DNA from: Serratia surfactantfaciens
GTDB taxonomy: Bacteria; Pseudomonadota; Gammaproteobacteria; Enterobacterales; Enterobacteriaceae
DNA length: 64,000 nt
Direction: 5' to 3'
Assembly: GCF_001642805.2 (NCBI RefSeq)
Contig: NZ_CP016948.1
Location: 3,782,001 to 3,846,000, forward strand
The position numbers were made by a program, and so were the translations under genes. The notes under the pieces were generated by a model, which saw nothing but the letters and a program-made list of their open reading frames with translations, ran no database searches and was not told the DNA's origin. Position 1 is the stretch's first letter. The number at the start of each line of letters is the position of its first letter. Positions 50,630 to 59,925 of this stretch are shown here, one piece after another.

Positions 50630-52042
50630 CTACGCCAGTTCAATGGCGAAATAGTTTTTGGCGTTGTCGAAGCAGATGTTTTGCACCATCTCGCCCAGCA
50701 GCGCGATGTCCGCCGGCGCTTCGCCATCCGTCACCCAGCGGCCGATCATCTGGCAAAGGATGCGACGGAAGTATTCATGGCGCGTGTACGACAGGAAGCT
50801 GCGGCTGTCGGTCAACATGCCGACGAAACGGCTCAGCAGTCCGAGCTGCGCCAACTGCGTCATCTGCCGTTGCATGCCGTCCTTTTGATCGTTGAACCAC
50901 CAGCCGGAGCCGAATTGCATCTTGCCGGGCGTGCCTTCCCCTTGGAAGTTGCCGACCATGGTACCGATCACTTCGTTATCGCGCGGGTTGAGGCAGTAGA
51001 GAATGGTTTTCGGTAGGCCACCCTGCCGCGCCTGGGCATCCAGCAGCCGCGACAGCGGTTCCGCCAACGGCCGGTCGTTGATCGAATCGAAACCGATATC
51101 CGGGCCGACGGCGGCCAGCATGCGGCTGTTGTTATTGCGCAGCGCGCCGATGTGATACTGCTGCACCCAACCACGGCGCCGGTACTCGCCGGCCAGAAAC
51201 AACAGCACCGCGCTTTTGAACTGGGCGCTCTGTTCCGGCGTCGGCAGTTCGCCGTTCAGGCGGCGCAGCAGGATCGCATCCAGCGTCGCTTCATCGGCCT
51301 CGCCGAACACCACCACGTCCAGCGCATGGTCGGCCACCTTGCAACCGTGGGCGGCAAAGTGATCCATGCGCTTGTACAGGGCGTCACACAGCGTGCTGAA
51401 GCGGCCGATGGCAGTGTCAGCCGCCGCCTCCAGCTGCCGCAGATAGTCGTTGAAGCCCGGTGCATCGATAGTGAAAGCCTTGTCCGGCCGCCAGCTAGGC
51501 AGCACTTTGATCTCGAAGCTGCGATCGTCGGCGATCGCCCGATGATGGCGCAGATCGTCGATAGGATCGTCGGTGGTGCCGACCATTCTCACGTTCATCT
51601 GGCGCATGATGCCGCGCGCGCGAAACTCATCCTGCGCCAGCAGCGCATTGCCGCGCTGCCAGATCTCGTCCGCCGTGGCCGGCGACAGCAGCGTGCCGGT
51701 GATGCCGAACGGCCGGCGCAGCTCCAGATGCGTCCAGTGATAGAGCGGATTACCGATGGTATGCGGCACCGTGGCGGCCCAGGCGTCGAACTTCTCGCGA
51801 TCGCCCGCATCGCCGGTGCACAGTCGCTCCGCTACGCCGTTGGTGCGCATCGCCCGCCATTTGTAGTGATCGCCCCGCAGCCAAATATCGTACAGGTTGC
51901 TGAAGCGGGTGTTCTCCGCGATCTGCTGCGGCGGCAAATGGCAGTGATAATCGAAAATCGGCTGCGGCGCCGCATAGTCGTGATACAAGCGCCGGGCAAA
52001 CTCGCTGTCCAGCAGGAAATCTTCGCTCAAAAACGTCGCCAT
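50630..52042 (-). CDS. uxaC: UxaC, glucuronate isomerase
   Basis: Isomerises D-glucuronate to D-fructuronate and D-galacturonate to D-tagaturonate. The ATG at 52042 ([15 protein letters not shown]) gives 470 aa, the E. coli length; the in-frame extension to 52135 is not conserved. Family motifs: [10 protein letters not shown] (metal-binding histidines of the amidohydrolase fold), TDDPIDDL and [10 protein letters not shown]. It is the first gene of uxaC-uxaA, divergent from exuT. Confidence 0.96.
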   Translation of the reverse strand: MATFLSEDFLLDSEFARRLYHDYAAPQPIFDYHCHLPPQQIAENTRFSNLYDIWLRGDHYKWRAMRTNGVAERLCTGDAGDREKFDAWAATVPHTIGNPLYHWTHLELRRPFGITGTLLSPATADEIWQRGNALLAQDEFRARGIMRQMNVRMVGTTDDPIDDLRHHRAIADDRSFEIKVLPSWRPDKAFTIDAPGFNDYLRQLEAAADTAIGRFSTLCDALYKRMDHFAAHGCKVADHALDVVVFGEADEATLDAILLRRLNGELPTPEQSAQFKSAVLLFLAGEYRRRGWVQQYHIGALRNNNSRMLAAVGPDIGFDSINDRPLAEPLSRLLDAQARQGGLPKTILYCLNPRDNEVIGTMVGNFQGEGTPGKMQFGSGWWFNDQKDGMQRQMTQLAQLGLLSRFVGMLTDSRSFLSYTRHEYFRRILCQMIGRWVTDGEAPADIALLGEMVQNICFDNAKNYFAIELA

Positions 52043-52337
52043 TTCGGGCTCCTTACTTGCCGTGCGGCACGGGAATCGAATCGCAAAAGTTATCACACCA
52101 ATTCTAATGAGCGTCCAGCAAATTTTTCCCGCCATTTGCCGTTTTGCTGTCCTTCAATCCCTTTTTCGCTCAGTTTTACGGCAAATGTGCGGCATAAACG
52201 CACTATTTCACCGGCAACAGTATCGCTCAGGCGAATAATTCCTTTTGTGATATCACTCAACTTTTAAACCTGTATGACAGGTTATTGTCTCGCCAGCCGC
52301 ATCGCCGGCCACACCTTCAAACGGGGAGACATTTCGG
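52043..52337. promoter_or_regulatory. uxaC / exuT divergent control region
   Basis: This 295-bp gap contains AACCTGT-ATG-ACAGGTT (52267-52283), a perfect 7+3+7 palindrome with the TGT-N3-ACA core of GntR-type operators, 55 bp ahead of exuT; it is a candidate ExuR site. TGTGA-N6-TCAAC at 52246-52261 is a half-good CRP site. Near uxaC an ACCAATT half-site resembles the ExuR/UxuR consensus (ATTGGT-ACCAAT). Confidence 0.5.
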
Positions 52338-53636
52338 ATGCGTAAAATTAAAGGGTTACGCTGGTACATGATCGGACTGGTGACCATCGGCACCGTGCTG
52401 GGCTACCTGACCCGCAACGCCATCGCCGTCGCGGCGCCAACGCTGGAAGATACGCTGCACATCACCACCCAACAGTATTCCTATATCGTCGCCGCCTATT
52501 CCGCCTGCTACACCGTGATGCAGCCGGTGGCGGGCTATGTGCTGGACGTACTGGGCACCAAAATCGGCTACGCCATGTTCGCCATTCTGTGGGCGCTGTT
52601 CTGCATGGGCACCGCGTTGGCCAACAGCTGGGGCGGCCTGGCGCTAGCGCGCGGCGCGGTCGGCATGGCCGAAGCGGCGATGATCCCCGCCGGGCTGAAG
52701 GCCAGCAGCGAGTGGTTTCCGGCCAAAGAACGTTCGATCGCCGTCGGCTATTTCAACGTGGGGTCGTCGATCGGCGGCATGATCGCCCCACCGCTGGTGG
52801 TCTGGGCCATCGTGGCGCACAGCTGGGAAATGGCGTTCATCATCACCGGCGTGCTGAGCCTGATCTGGGCCATCTGTTGGCTGCTGTTCTACAAACATCC
52901 GAAAGATCAGAAGAAACTGAGTCAGGAAGAGCGCAGTTACATCCTCGAAGGCCAGGAAGCGCAACACCAGACCACCCACGCCAAAAAGATGTCGGCCTGG
53001 CAGATCGTGCGCAACCGCCAGTTCTGGGGCATCGCGCTGCCGCGCTTTCTGGCGGAGCCGGCCTGGGGCACCTTCAACGCCTGGATCCCGCTGTTCATGT
53101 TCAAGGCCTACGGCTTTAATTTGAAAGAGATCGCCATGTTCGCCTGGATGCCGATGCTGTTCGCCGATCTCGGCTGCATCGTCGGCGGCTACCTGCCGCC
53201 GCTGTTCCAGAAGTATTTCAAGGTCAATCTGATCGTCTCGCGCAAGCTGGTGGTGACGATGGGAGCGGTGTTGATGATCGGCCCCGGCATGATCGGCCTG
53301 TTCACCAGCCCTTACGCCGCCATCGCGCTGCTGTGCGTCGGCGGCTTCGCCCATCAGGCGTTGTCCGGGGCGCTGATCACCCTCTCTTCCGACGTATTCG
53401 GCCGCAATGAGGTAGCGACCGCCAACGGCCTTACCGGCATGGCGGCCTGGACCGCCAGCACACTGTTCGCCCTGGTGGTCGGCGCGCTGGCGGATACGCT
53501 CGGCTTCAGCCCGCTGTTCGCGGCGCTGTCGGTATTCGACATTCTCGGCGCGATCGTCATCTGGACGGTGCTGCAAAACCGTCCGGCCGCCGAACCGCAG
53601 TCAACCGCGCTGCAGCCGACCCCGGCGCGCAGCTGA
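52338..53636 (+). CDS. exuT: ExuT, hexuronate transporter
   Basis: Major facilitator superfamily proton symporter for glucuronate and galacturonate, 432 aa (E. coli 432 region). Twelve membrane segments; the first loop has the anion:cation symporter features seen in [15 protein letters not shown] and the loop-2 motif region [21 protein letters not shown] precedes the ATG. It is divergent from uxaC and followed by exuR, the classical enterobacterial exu/uxa layout. Confidence 0.95.
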   Translation: MRKIKGLRWYMIGLVTIGTVLGYLTRNAIAVAAPTLEDTLHITTQQYSYIVAAYSACYTVMQPVAGYVLDVLGTKIGYAMFAILWALFCMGTALANSWGGLALARGAVGMAEAAMIPAGLKASSEWFPAKERSIAVGYFNVGSSIGGMIAPPLVVWAIVAHSWEMAFIITGVLSLIWAICWLLFYKHPKDQKKLSQEERSYILEGQEAQHQTTHAKKMSAWQIVRNRQFWGIALPRFLAEPAWGTFNAWIPLFMFKAYGFNLKEIAMFAWMPMLFADLGCIVGGYLPPLFQKYFKVNLIVSRKLVVTMGAVLMIGPGMIGLFTSPYAAIALLCVGGFAHQALSGALITLSSDVFGRNEVATANGLTGMAAWTASTLFALVVGALADTLGFSPLFAALSVFDILGAIVIWTVLQNRPAAEPQSTALQPTPARS

Positions 53637-53692
53637 TCCCACCGCCCGGCCGCCGCGCCGGGCCCCTTACCCCTCTGGCAGCAGTGCCGAAT

Positions 53693-53708
53693 AAGTGGTA
53701 TAACAAAT
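53693..53708 (+). promoter_or_regulatory. Candidate ExuR operator upstream of exuR
   Basis: AAGTGGTATAACAAAT resembles the ExuR/UxuR consensus (AATTGGTATACCAATT-like). It lies 48 bp ahead of the exuR ATG and would provide autoregulation. Confidence 0.5.
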
Positions 53709-53755
53709 CCAATGGCTACGCGCCCCTTCCCACCGCACCGTATAGAGCATTCACT

Positions 53756-54532
53756 ATGGAATTCACTGAAACCAGACGCCTGTATCAGCAACTGGCCGCC
53801 GAGCTTAAGCACCGTATCGAAAGCGGGCGCTACCCGGTGGGCGACAAACTGCCGGCCGAGCGATACATCGCCGAAGAGATGAATGTCAGCCGCACCGTGG
53901 TGCGCGAAGCGATCATCATGCTGGAAGTGGAAGGCTATGTGGACGTGCGCAAAGGATCCGGGATCCACGTGGTCTCCAACCAGCAAAAGCACCTGGTGGT
54001 GCCGGGCGACAGCATCGAGTTCGCCACCGCCGGCCCGTTTGAGCTGCTGCAGGCGCGCCAGCTGATCGAAAGCAACATCGCCGAATTCGCCGCCACCCAG
54101 GTGACCAAGCAGGATATCGTGCAACTGATGGAGATCCAGGAGCACGCCCGCAAAGAGGATCGCTTCCGCGACTCGCAGTGGGATCTGAAGTTCCACGTGC
54201 AGGTGGCGCTGGCTACTCAGAACACCGCCATGGCCACCATCGTGGAGAAAATGTGGGTGCAGCGGGTCAACAACCCTTACTGGAAAAAGCTGCACGAGCA
54301 CATCGACGAACGCTCGATCGCCAGCTGGTGCGACGATCACGATCAAATCCTCAAGGCGCTGATGCGCAAAGACCCTTACGCCGCCAAGCTGGCGATGTGG
54401 CAACATCTGGAAAACACCAAGCAGATGCTGTTCAACGCCACCAGCGACGACTTCGAATACAACGCCGACCGCTACCTGTTCGCCGAGAATCCGGTAGTGC
54501 ATCTGGATGGCGTGAGCCACGAGCCGAAATAG
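53756..54532 (+). CDS. exuR: ExuR, hexuronate regulon repressor
   Basis: GntR-family repressor of exuT and uxaCA, relieved by fructuronate or tagaturonate. The ATG at 53756 ([13 protein letters not shown]) gives 258 aa as in E. coli; the 24 in-frame codons upstream overlap the operator region. The winged helix is at 10-75 ([21 protein letters not shown]) and an FCD ligand-binding domain follows, with metal-coordinating histidines such as in DLKFHVQVA and WQHLENTK. Confidence 0.95.
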   Translation: MEFTETRRLYQQLAAELKHRIESGRYPVGDKLPAERYIAEEMNVSRTVVREAIIMLEVEGYVDVRKGSGIHVVSNQQKHLVVPGDSIEFATAGPFELLQARQLIESNIAEFAATQVTKQDIVQLMEIQEHARKEDRFRDSQWDLKFHVQVALATQNTAMATIVEKMWVQRVNNPYWKKLHEHIDERSIASWCDDHDQILKALMRKDPYAAKLAMWQHLENTKQMLFNATSDDFEYNADRYLFAENPVVHLDGVSHEPK

Positions 54533-54626
54533 CCACTGCGGTCAAAAACCGTCGGCTTATGTCAGGTAATGTAAAATCCGCTGAATCGATGCCGTAACCG
54601 CCGTTTGCCGTGTACTATTTCACCGC

Positions 54627-54652
54627 TGGCAACGTAGATTTCCCTGTTGCCA
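54627..54652. promoter_or_regulatory. Inverted repeat upstream of a hypothetical exported protein
   Basis: TGGCAAC (54627-54633) and GTTGCCA (54646-54652), perfect 7-bp arms with half-site centres 19 bp apart. It could be an operator or a weak hairpin. The surrounding 54533-54718 gap shows no other feature. Confidence 0.4.
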
Positions 54653-54718
54653 ATCGTGCTATTTTGGTAGAGTTAGCCCACTTTTTTACCCATTGCTGCG
54701 GGGGCGGAACGCGAATAA

Positions 54719-55165
54719 ATGCGCTGGTTGTTTGCCATGCTGATTGCTCTTTTCTGCTGGACCGGTTCGGTCTCCGGCCAACAGCTTTGCGTGGCGTCAT
54801 CCAAGCCCACCCCCAGCGCGCTGAGCAGCCTGCCGCTGCTGGCGGAGCCGGCGCTTTCCCCCTATGATCATGTATATCGGGCGCCGGCCGAAGCGCGCCG
54901 CAAAGCCCCCGGCAAGTTGCCGCTGCTGCTGCCCAGAGCGCACTCTTTCTCCGGCTCGCTGCTCGCATTTTCCCTGCTGGCGCCGGTCTATACCTTGGCC
55001 GCTGAGCCGGGCTACCGAATTCGTTTCCCCCGCCAGGACACCCCGGCCCCCAACCGGCTTGCCCAGGTCGACTGGATGCTGGACGCCTCCAGGCAACAGA
55101 GTCGGCAAGCCGGCTGGAAAGAAAGTAACATGCAGTACCGTGGCACGCTGACTTACCACCTATGA
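54719..55165 (+). CDS. Hypothetical exported protein, 148 aa
   Basis: Not recognised. From ATG 54719 the frame gives a signal-peptide-like start (MRWLFAMLIALFCWTGSVSG, cleavage near residue 20), a proline- and leucine-rich middle, a basic patch (EARRKAPGK near residue 60), a second hydrophobic segment around 78-94 (SGSLLAFSLLAPVYTLA), and a polar tail ending RGTLTYHL. One Cys remains after the signal (Cys24). The ribosome site is weak (GGGGGCGG is 12 or more bases away). It lies between exuR and yqjA, where E. coli has no gene. It may be real or a chance frame; the signal peptide favours real. Confidence 0.45.
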   Translation: MRWLFAMLIALFCWTGSVSGQQLCVASSKPTPSALSSLPLLAEPALSPYDHVYRAPAEARRKAPGKLPLLLPRAHSFSGSLLAFSLLAPVYTLAAEPGYRIRFPRQDTPAPNRLAQVDWMLDASRQQSRQAGWKESNMQYRGTLTYHL

Positions 55166-55301
55166 CCGGTGTCGCACCGCTTAGAAACTTTAAAGCAACG
55201 CCGTTTCATCGTTATCAGCAATCAGGATCGCCGCGCGCTTTCAGCCCACGTCCGCTCCGCCGCTGAGATAAAAATAAACAATGACGTTTTAGGAACACCG
55301 G

Positions 55302-55982
55302 ATGGATATCATTAAAGAACTGATACATGCCTTGTGGCAGCAGGATTTTGAGACGCTGGCGAACCCTTCGTTGGTGTGGACCCTCTACATCCTGCTGTTC
55401 ATGATCCTGTTTTTGGAAAACGGCCTGCTGCCGGCCGCTTTCCTGCCGGGCGACAGCCTGCTGATCCTGGTCGGCGTGCTGATCGCCAAAGGCACCATGG
55501 GCTTCCCGCTGACCGTCGTGATCCTGACCGTCGCCGCCAGCCTGGGGTGCTGGGTCAGTTACATACAGGGCCGATGGCTCGGCAATACGCGAACGGTGCA
55601 AGGCTGGCTTTCGCACCTGCCGGCCCACTACCATCAGCGGGCGCACAACCTGTTCCACCGCCACGGGCTTTCCGCCCTGCTGGTGGGCCGCTTCCTGGCC
55701 TTCGTGCGCACCCTGCTGCCGACCATCGCCGGGCTGTCCGGCCTGAGCAACGCGCGCTTCCAGTTCTTCAACTGGATGAGTGGCCTGCTGTGGGTCTTGA
55801 TCCTGACGACGCTCGGTTTTGCGCTGGGTAAAACCCCGGTGTTCCGCAAGTATGAAGATCAGCTGATGTTCTGCCTGATGATGTTGCCGCTGGTGTTGCT
55901 GGTGGTCGGTCTGGTCGGCTCGCTGATCGTGCTGTGGCGCAAGAAACGCGCCAGCGGCCAGAACCCGGGGAAAGGGGCGTGA
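55302..55982 (+). CDS. yqjA: YqjA, DedA-family membrane protein
   Basis: A 226-aa inner-membrane DedA/SNARE-associated family protein; the E. coli homologue is needed with YghB for normal division, envelope and alkaline-pH tolerance and is probably a proton-coupled transporter or lipid scramblase. Conserved residues: [17 protein letters not shown] (with membrane acids), [13 protein letters not shown] and [24 protein letters not shown] loop (here [12 protein letters not shown]), with essential arginines. Its stop overlaps the mzrA start (GTGA). Confidence 0.94.
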   Translation: MDIIKELIHALWQQDFETLANPSLVWTLYILLFMILFLENGLLPAAFLPGDSLLILVGVLIAKGTMGFPLTVVILTVAASLGCWVSYIQGRWLGNTRTVQGWLSHLPAHYHQRAHNLFHRHGLSALLVGRFLAFVRTLLPTIAGLSGLSNARFQFFNWMSGLLWVLILTTLGFALGKTPVFRKYEDQLMFCLMMLPLVLLVVGLVGSLIVLWRKKRASGQNPGKGA

Positions 55983-56353
55983 CAGCAAAGCGCCCGCGCT
56001 GGCAATACGTCCTGATGATCGCGCTCGCCCTGCTGGCGTTGGCGACGCTGTTGGTGCCATGCATGGTGCGCACCGAGAGCGAGCTGCGCATTCGCGCCAG
56101 CCAGCAGGGGCTGTCGCTGCCCGACGGATTTTATGTCTACCAGCGCCTCGATGAGCGCGGCATCCGCATCAAGAGCATCACGCCGGAAGGCGATGGCCTG
56201 GTCATTCGCCTGGATTCGCCGGAGCAGCAATTGCTGGCGCGCGAAGCGTTGCAAACCATCCTGCCGCCCGGTTACCACATCGCATTGAGCGAGTCCCCGG
56301 TGCCGTCGCATTGGGTGCGCGAATTTGCGCGTTCCCCACTCAATCTGGGATAA
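55979..56353 (+). CDS. mzrA: MzrA, modulator of EnvZ/OmpR
   Basis: A 124-aa single-span inner-membrane protein that links the Cpx response to EnvZ/OmpR in E. coli (YqjB, 127 aa). The start chosen is GTG at 55979, overlapping the yqjA stop, with AAAGGGGC upstream. A membrane segment ([18 protein letters not shown], about 9-27) precedes a periplasmic domain with [20 protein letters not shown] and the conserved [13 protein letters not shown] block. Its co-expression with yqjA is built in by the overlap. Confidence 0.9.
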   Translation: MTAKRPRWQYVLMIALALLALATLLVPCMVRTESELRIRASQQGLSLPDGFYVYQRLDERGIRIKSITPEGDGLVIRLDSPEQQLLAREALQTILPPGYHIALSESPVPSHWVREFARSPLNLG

Positions 56354-56354
56354 T

Positions 56355-56380
56355 ACCCCTTCAGATGAAGGGGTTTCCTT
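56355..56380 (+). terminator. Terminator after mzrA
   Basis: ACCCCTTCA (56355-56363), GA, TGAAGGGGT (56366-56374), TTCCTTT. Nine-bp stem directly after the mzrA stop. Confidence 0.75.
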
Positions 56381-56530
56381 TCGCTGCCGTTATCTTCATT
56401 TTCATTCGCACCGTTTAGCTCAAAAATCAGTCAGTCGACACCATGCCGCGGCTGATTCTTTGGAGGCACGCCGGTTTCATGACTATGCTGAAGGGTAACT
56501 TCAGCCGGCGATGAACGCCCTCCTCTCACG

Positions 56531-56576
56531 CTGCCGTCTTCGGCAGTCAGGAAAGCGGATGCCTGTGCAGGCATCC
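56531..56576 (+). other. Two strong hairpins in the yqjC leader
   Basis: CTGCCG-TCTT-CGGCAG (56531-56546) and GGATGCCTG-TG-CAGGCATCC (56557-56576), the second a 9-bp stem, end 20 nt before the yqjC ATG. No T-runs follow. They probably shape leader RNA stability or translation. Confidence 0.5.
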
Positions 56577-56595
56577 CATGAAAAGGAACTGAAAG

Positions 56596-56967
56596 ATGAA
56601 ATTACGCCATTCACTGTTACTGCTGCTGCCACTCTGCGCGCTGCCGGCACTCGCTTCGGCCGCAGAGGGCGGCTGCGCCGCCAAAGCGCAAAGCATCCAA
56701 CAACAAATCGACTACGCCACCCAGCACGGCAACACCCACCGCGTGGACGGGCTGAAAAAGGCGCTGAGCGAAGTGCAGACCCACTGCACCGAAGCCGGCC
56801 TGCAGGCCGAACGCCAGAAAAATATCGCGGAGAAACAGCGCAAGGTTGACGAACGCCGGGAAGAACTGAAAGAAGCGCAGCAAACCGGCAAGCTGGACAA
56901 GGTCGCCAAGAAACAGCAAAAGCTGGCGGAAGCGCAGGCTGAGTTGAAACGCGCCCAGGCGGAATAA
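56596..56967 (+). CDS. yqjC: YqjC, DUF1090 periplasmic protein
   Basis: A 123-aa exported protein of unknown function. A signal peptide (1-22, ending ALASA) precedes a helical domain with two conserved cysteines (GGCAAKAQSIQQQIDYA and EVQTHCTEAG) and the signature HGNTHRVDGLKKAL. The C-terminal half is a long charged coiled coil of Lys, Glu, Gln and Ala. AAGGAAC precedes the ATG. It begins the yqjC-yqjD-yqjE-yqjK cluster. Confidence 0.92.
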   Translation: MKLRHSLLLLLPLCALPALASAAEGGCAAKAQSIQQQIDYATQHGNTHRVDGLKKALSEVQTHCTEAGLQAERQKNIAEKQRKVDERREELKEAQQTGKLDKVAKKQQKLAEAQAELKRAQAE

Positions 56968-57131
56968 TTTTTTTACACCAGCGGATTTATCGATGAGAGC
57001 CCCATCACGCGGGATTTCTTAAGCATATGAAAGTGATGTCTGGTGTTATCTGCTAGTCATCACCCCTTTGCTCCGGCGAAAAAATCCGCTATGTTAAAAG
57101 TCTGTCGAAATAAACGTTAAGGAATAATCAC

Positions 57132-57437
57132 ATGGCACATGATTCAAATGCAGAAAACTTACGCGCTGAACTGAAGTCCTTAGCCGATACGCTGGAGGAA
57201 GTGCTGAACTCCTCCACCGACAAGCCGAAAGCCGAGCTGGAGAAGCTGCGTTCGAAAGCGGAAGGCGCGCTGAAAGAGACCCGCGCTCGCCTGAGCGACG
57301 CCGGTGACAGGCTGGCTTCGCAAACCAAACAGATCGCCGGCCAAGCCGACGACTACGTGCGCGACAACCCGTGGACCGGCATCGGTATCGGCGCGGCGGT
57401 CGGCGTGGTGCTGGGCGTGCTGCTCGCGCGTCGCTAA
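57132..57437 (+). CDS. yqjD: YqjD, ribosome-binding inner-membrane protein (DUF883)
   Basis: A 101-aa protein; E. coli YqjD associates with stationary-phase ribosomes at the membrane. The N-terminal part is an amphipathic charged helix (ELKSLADTLEEVLNSSTDK), and the C-terminal membrane anchor is NPWTGIGIGAAVGVVLGVLLARR. AAGGAAT precedes the ATG. yqjE starts 2 nt after its stop. Confidence 0.94.
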   Translation: MAHDSNAENLRAELKSLADTLEEVLNSSTDKPKAELEKLRSKAEGALKETRARLSDAGDRLASQTKQIAGQADDYVRDNPWTGIGIGAAVGVVLGVLLARR

Positions 57438-57439
57438 TC

Positions 57440-57841
57440 ATGGCTGAACAACCGCAAGTGCGCGCGCAGGGCCCCGCCAAAGGGGTCCTGGATATCGGTC
57501 AGCGCATCATCACGATCCTGGTCGGCATGGTGGAAACCCGTGTCCGGCTGGCGGTCGTCGAGCTGGAAGAGGAGAAAGCCAACCTCATTCAGCTGCTGAT
57601 CATGGCCGGTATGACGCTGCTGTTCACCGCCTTCGGTTTGATGAGCCTGCTGATCCTGATCTTCTGGGCCATCGATCCGGTCTACCGGCTGGTGGCGCTG
57701 GGTGCCACGACCGGCGTGTTGCTGTTCCTGGCCGTGGTCGGCACCATCTGGACGCTGGTCAAGGCCCGTCGCACCACGCTGCTGGGCGCCACGCGCAAGC
57801 AGCTGGAGCTCGACCGCGCCGAGCTGGAGCGCGAACCATGA
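57440..57841 (+). CDS. yqjE: YqjE, Actinobacterial-holin-X/DUF1469 membrane protein
   Basis: A 133-aa inner-membrane protein of unknown function. The ATG at 57440 is 2 nt after the yqjD stop. An N-terminal amphipathic segment (DIGQRIITILVGMVETRVRL) leads to two membrane helices around residues 50-75 and 82-105, then a charged C-terminal helix. Its last codons overlap the yqjK start (ATGA), so yqjD, yqjE and yqjK form one translational unit. Confidence 0.92.
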   Translation: MAEQPQVRAQGPAKGVLDIGQRIITILVGMVETRVRLAVVELEEEKANLIQLLIMAGMTLLFTAFGLMSLLILIFWAIDPVYRLVALGATTGVLLFLAVVGTIWTLVKARRTTLLGATRKQLELDRAELEREP

Positions 57842-58125
57842 GCCGCCGCCGCTACCTGGAATGGAAGAAAGAGAGGCTGATTCGGCAGATCCAGCAACAG
57901 CGTCTGGATCTGGCCGAACACAAGTCTCTGTGGCTGGAAAAGACCGAACGCATCGACCGCGGCTGGCAAACGGTGTTTGGCCTGCGCCGCTATCTGGTGC
58001 TCGGTTCCAGCATCATAGCGCTGTACGGCATCCGCCATCCCAGCAAGATGATCCGCTGGTCGCGCCGCGCTTTCGGCGCCTGGAGCGCTATCCGTCTGTT
58101 TAAGAAGACGTTCTCTACCAAGTAA
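57838..58125 (+). CDS. yqjK: YqjK family protein
   Basis: A 95-aa basic protein of unknown function, starting in the ATGA overlap with yqjE. It opens SRRRYLEWKKERLIRQIQQQ, a charged helix, and has one hydrophobic stretch (LRRYLVLGSSIIALYGI) followed by a basic, Trp-containing tail. Presumed to act with YqjD and YqjE at the membrane. Confidence 0.9.
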   Translation: MSRRRYLEWKKERLIRQIQQQRLDLAEHKSLWLEKTERIDRGWQTVFGLRRYLVLGSSIIALYGIRHPSKMIRWSRRAFGAWSAIRLFKKTFSTK

Positions 58126-58279
58126 GCCGCCGCGTTTTTCCTTCAAACCTCCTGTTGCTCTGCCCCCATTTTTCCCCCTGAAACAGCATGCCTAATCCCG
58201 GGGCCGGGCAGCCTGCTGACCAACGGCAATTTATTAGCACGCTAAAGATTCAGATTTTTTGAAAAATTACGACAGTTTT

Positions 58280-58315
58280 ACTTGCTAACAACCTGAGCAC
58301 TTCCCGCTTAACATT
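58280..58315 (+). promoter_or_regulatory. Candidate YhaJ-type site upstream of yqjF
   Basis: ACTTGCTAACAACCTGA (58280-58296), nine bases, GCTTAACATT (58306-58315). The same two blocks at the same spacing occur ahead of yhaK (60865-60900), 23 of 27 positions identical. In E. coli, YhaJ activates yqjF, so this is a good operator candidate. The rest of the 58126-58421 gap shows nothing firm. Confidence 0.6.
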
Positions 58316-58421
58316 CACTCCATCAATACGATACGGACCGGACAGGGTCAAAGACCCGCTACGCCGCCCGCTGATATGACTACCGCCGAACAGGCGCACA
58401 AAAACACTTTTGGAGTTGATG

Positions 58422-58817
58422 ATGAAAAAATTAGAAGATACAGGTTTGCTGGTTGCTCGTATTCTGATGCCAATCCTGTTCATCGTGGCAGGCTACGGCA
58501 AAATGGGTGACGCCTACGCCGGCACCCAACAATACATGCAATCGATGGGCGTGCCTGGCTTCTTGCTGCCGCTGACCATCCTGCTGGAATTTGGCGGCGG
58601 CCTGGCGATCCTGTTCGGTTTCCTGACCCGCACCGTGGCGCTGTTCACCGCCGGTTTCACCATCCTGACCGCGCTGCTGTTCCACACTGACTTTGCAGAA
58701 GGCGTAAACCAGCTGATGTTCATGAAAAACCTGACCATCGCCGGCGGCTTCATCGTGTTGGCAGTCGCAGGCCCAGGCGGCTTCAGCATCGACCGTATTC
58801 TGAACAAGAAATGGTAA
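58422..58817 (+). CDS. yqjF: YqjF, DoxX-family membrane protein
   Basis: A 131-aa four-helix inner-membrane protein of the DoxX family; the E. coli promoter is known for responding to dinitrotoluene breakdown products through YhaJ. The ATG at 58422 (MKKLEDTGLLVARIL) matches the E. coli start; a second ATG one codon earlier is possible. Family motifs: FIVAGYGKM, YMQSMGVPGFLLPL and LLEFGGGLAILFGF. A terminator follows, but yqjG begins only 70 nt later, so some read-through is likely. Confidence 0.94.
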   Translation: MKKLEDTGLLVARILMPILFIVAGYGKMGDAYAGTQQYMQSMGVPGFLLPLTILLEFGGGLAILFGFLTRTVALFTAGFTILTALLFHTDFAEGVNQLMFMKNLTIAGGFIVLAVAGPGGFSIDRILNKKW

Positions 58818-58830
58818 TCTAAACTGTCAT

Positions 58831-58863
58831 TCAGGGTCCGGCATGCCGGGCCCTGTCGTTTTT
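58831..58863 (+). terminator. Terminator after yqjF
   Basis: CAGGG(T)CCGGC, AT, GCCGG(GC)CCTG-type stem (58832-58854), then TCGTTTTT. Confidence 0.65.
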
Positions 58864-58887
58864 CACTCGGACACCAAGGAGATTCCC

Positions 58888-59874
58888 ATGGGACAACTCG
58901 TCGATGGCGTTTGGCAAGACATCTGGTATGACACGAAATCTACCGGCGGCCGTTTCAAACGTTCAACCGCTCAGTTTCGCAATTGGGTGACCGCCGACGG
59001 TCAGCCGGGCGAACACGGCGCGGGCGGCTTCCAGGCCGAAGCGGGCCGTTATCACCTGTATGTTTCTCTCGCCTGCCCCTGGGCGCACCGCACGCTGCTG
59101 ATGCGCAAATTGAAAGGGCTGGAGCAGATCATTCCAGTTTCCGTGGTGCACCCGCTGATGCTGGAAAACGGCTGGACCTTTGGCCAGGATTTTCCTGAGA
59201 CCACCGGCGATCCGCTGTATCACGCCGACTTCCTGTACCAGATCTACCTGCGGGCCGACCCGCACTACAGCGGGCGCGTGACCGTGCCGGTGCTGTGGGA
59301 TAAACAGCAGCAAACCATCGTCAGCAACGAATCCGCCGACATCATTCGCATGTTCAACAGCGCATTTGACGGCGTGGGCGCCCGCGCGGGCGATTACTAC
59401 CCGGCCGAACTGCGCGGCAAGATCGATGAGCTGAACGGTTGGATTTACGATCGGGTGAACAACGGCGTGTACAAGGCCGGTTTCGCCACCAGCCAGGAAG
59501 CGTATGACGAAGCGGTCCACGGGGTATTCAGCGCGCTGGAGCGCCTGGAGCAGATCCTGGGGCAGCACCGCTATCTGACCGGCGATCGGCTGACCGAGGC
59601 CGACCTGCGGCTGTGGACCACGCTGGTGCGTTTCGATCCGGTATACGTCACCCACTTCAAGTGCGACAAACACCGCATCAGCGACTACCTGAACCTGTAC
59701 GGTTTCCTGCGCGACATCTACCAGATGCCGGGCATCGCCGAGACGGTCAGCCTGCCGCACATTCGCAATCACTACTACCGCAGCCACGCCACCATCAACC
59801 CGTATGGCATCATTTCCATCGGGCCGGCGCAGGATCTGGACGAGCCGCACGGCCGCGACCAGCGCTTCGGTTAA
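58888..59874 (+). CDS. yqjG: YqjG, glutathionyl-hydroquinone reductase
   Basis: Xi-class glutathione transferase that reduces glutathionyl-hydroquinones back to hydroquinones. The ATG at 58888 (MGQLVDGVWQDIWYD) gives 328 aa, same as E. coli, with AAGGAG upstream. The catalytic Cys63 is in SLACPWAHRTLL, and the C-terminal helical domain has YPAELRGKIDELNGWIY and the family HYYRSHATINPYGIIS block. It follows yqjF and fits a quinone-protection role with it. Confidence 0.96.
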   Translation: MGQLVDGVWQDIWYDTKSTGGRFKRSTAQFRNWVTADGQPGEHGAGGFQAEAGRYHLYVSLACPWAHRTLLMRKLKGLEQIIPVSVVHPLMLENGWTFGQDFPETTGDPLYHADFLYQIYLRADPHYSGRVTVPVLWDKQQQTIVSNESADIIRMFNSAFDGVGARAGDYYPAELRGKIDELNGWIYDRVNNGVYKAGFATSQEAYDEAVHGVFSALERLEQILGQHRYLTGDRLTEADLRLWTTLVRFDPVYVTHFKCDKHRISDYLNLYGFLRDIYQMPGIAETVSLPHIRNHYYRSHATINPYGIISIGPAQDLDEPHGRDQRFG

Positions 59875-59877
59875 GAC

Positions 59878-59910
59878 GAAAAAAATCCCCTTGCCGCCCG
59901 GCAAGGGGAT
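59878..59910 (-). terminator. Terminator after yhaJ (shared with yqjG)
   Basis: CCCCTTGCC (59887-59895), GCCC, GGCAAGGGG (59900-59908); on the minus strand it is followed by ATTTTTTTC. Confidence 0.85.
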
Positions 59911-59925
59911 GTCATTCAACGAACG

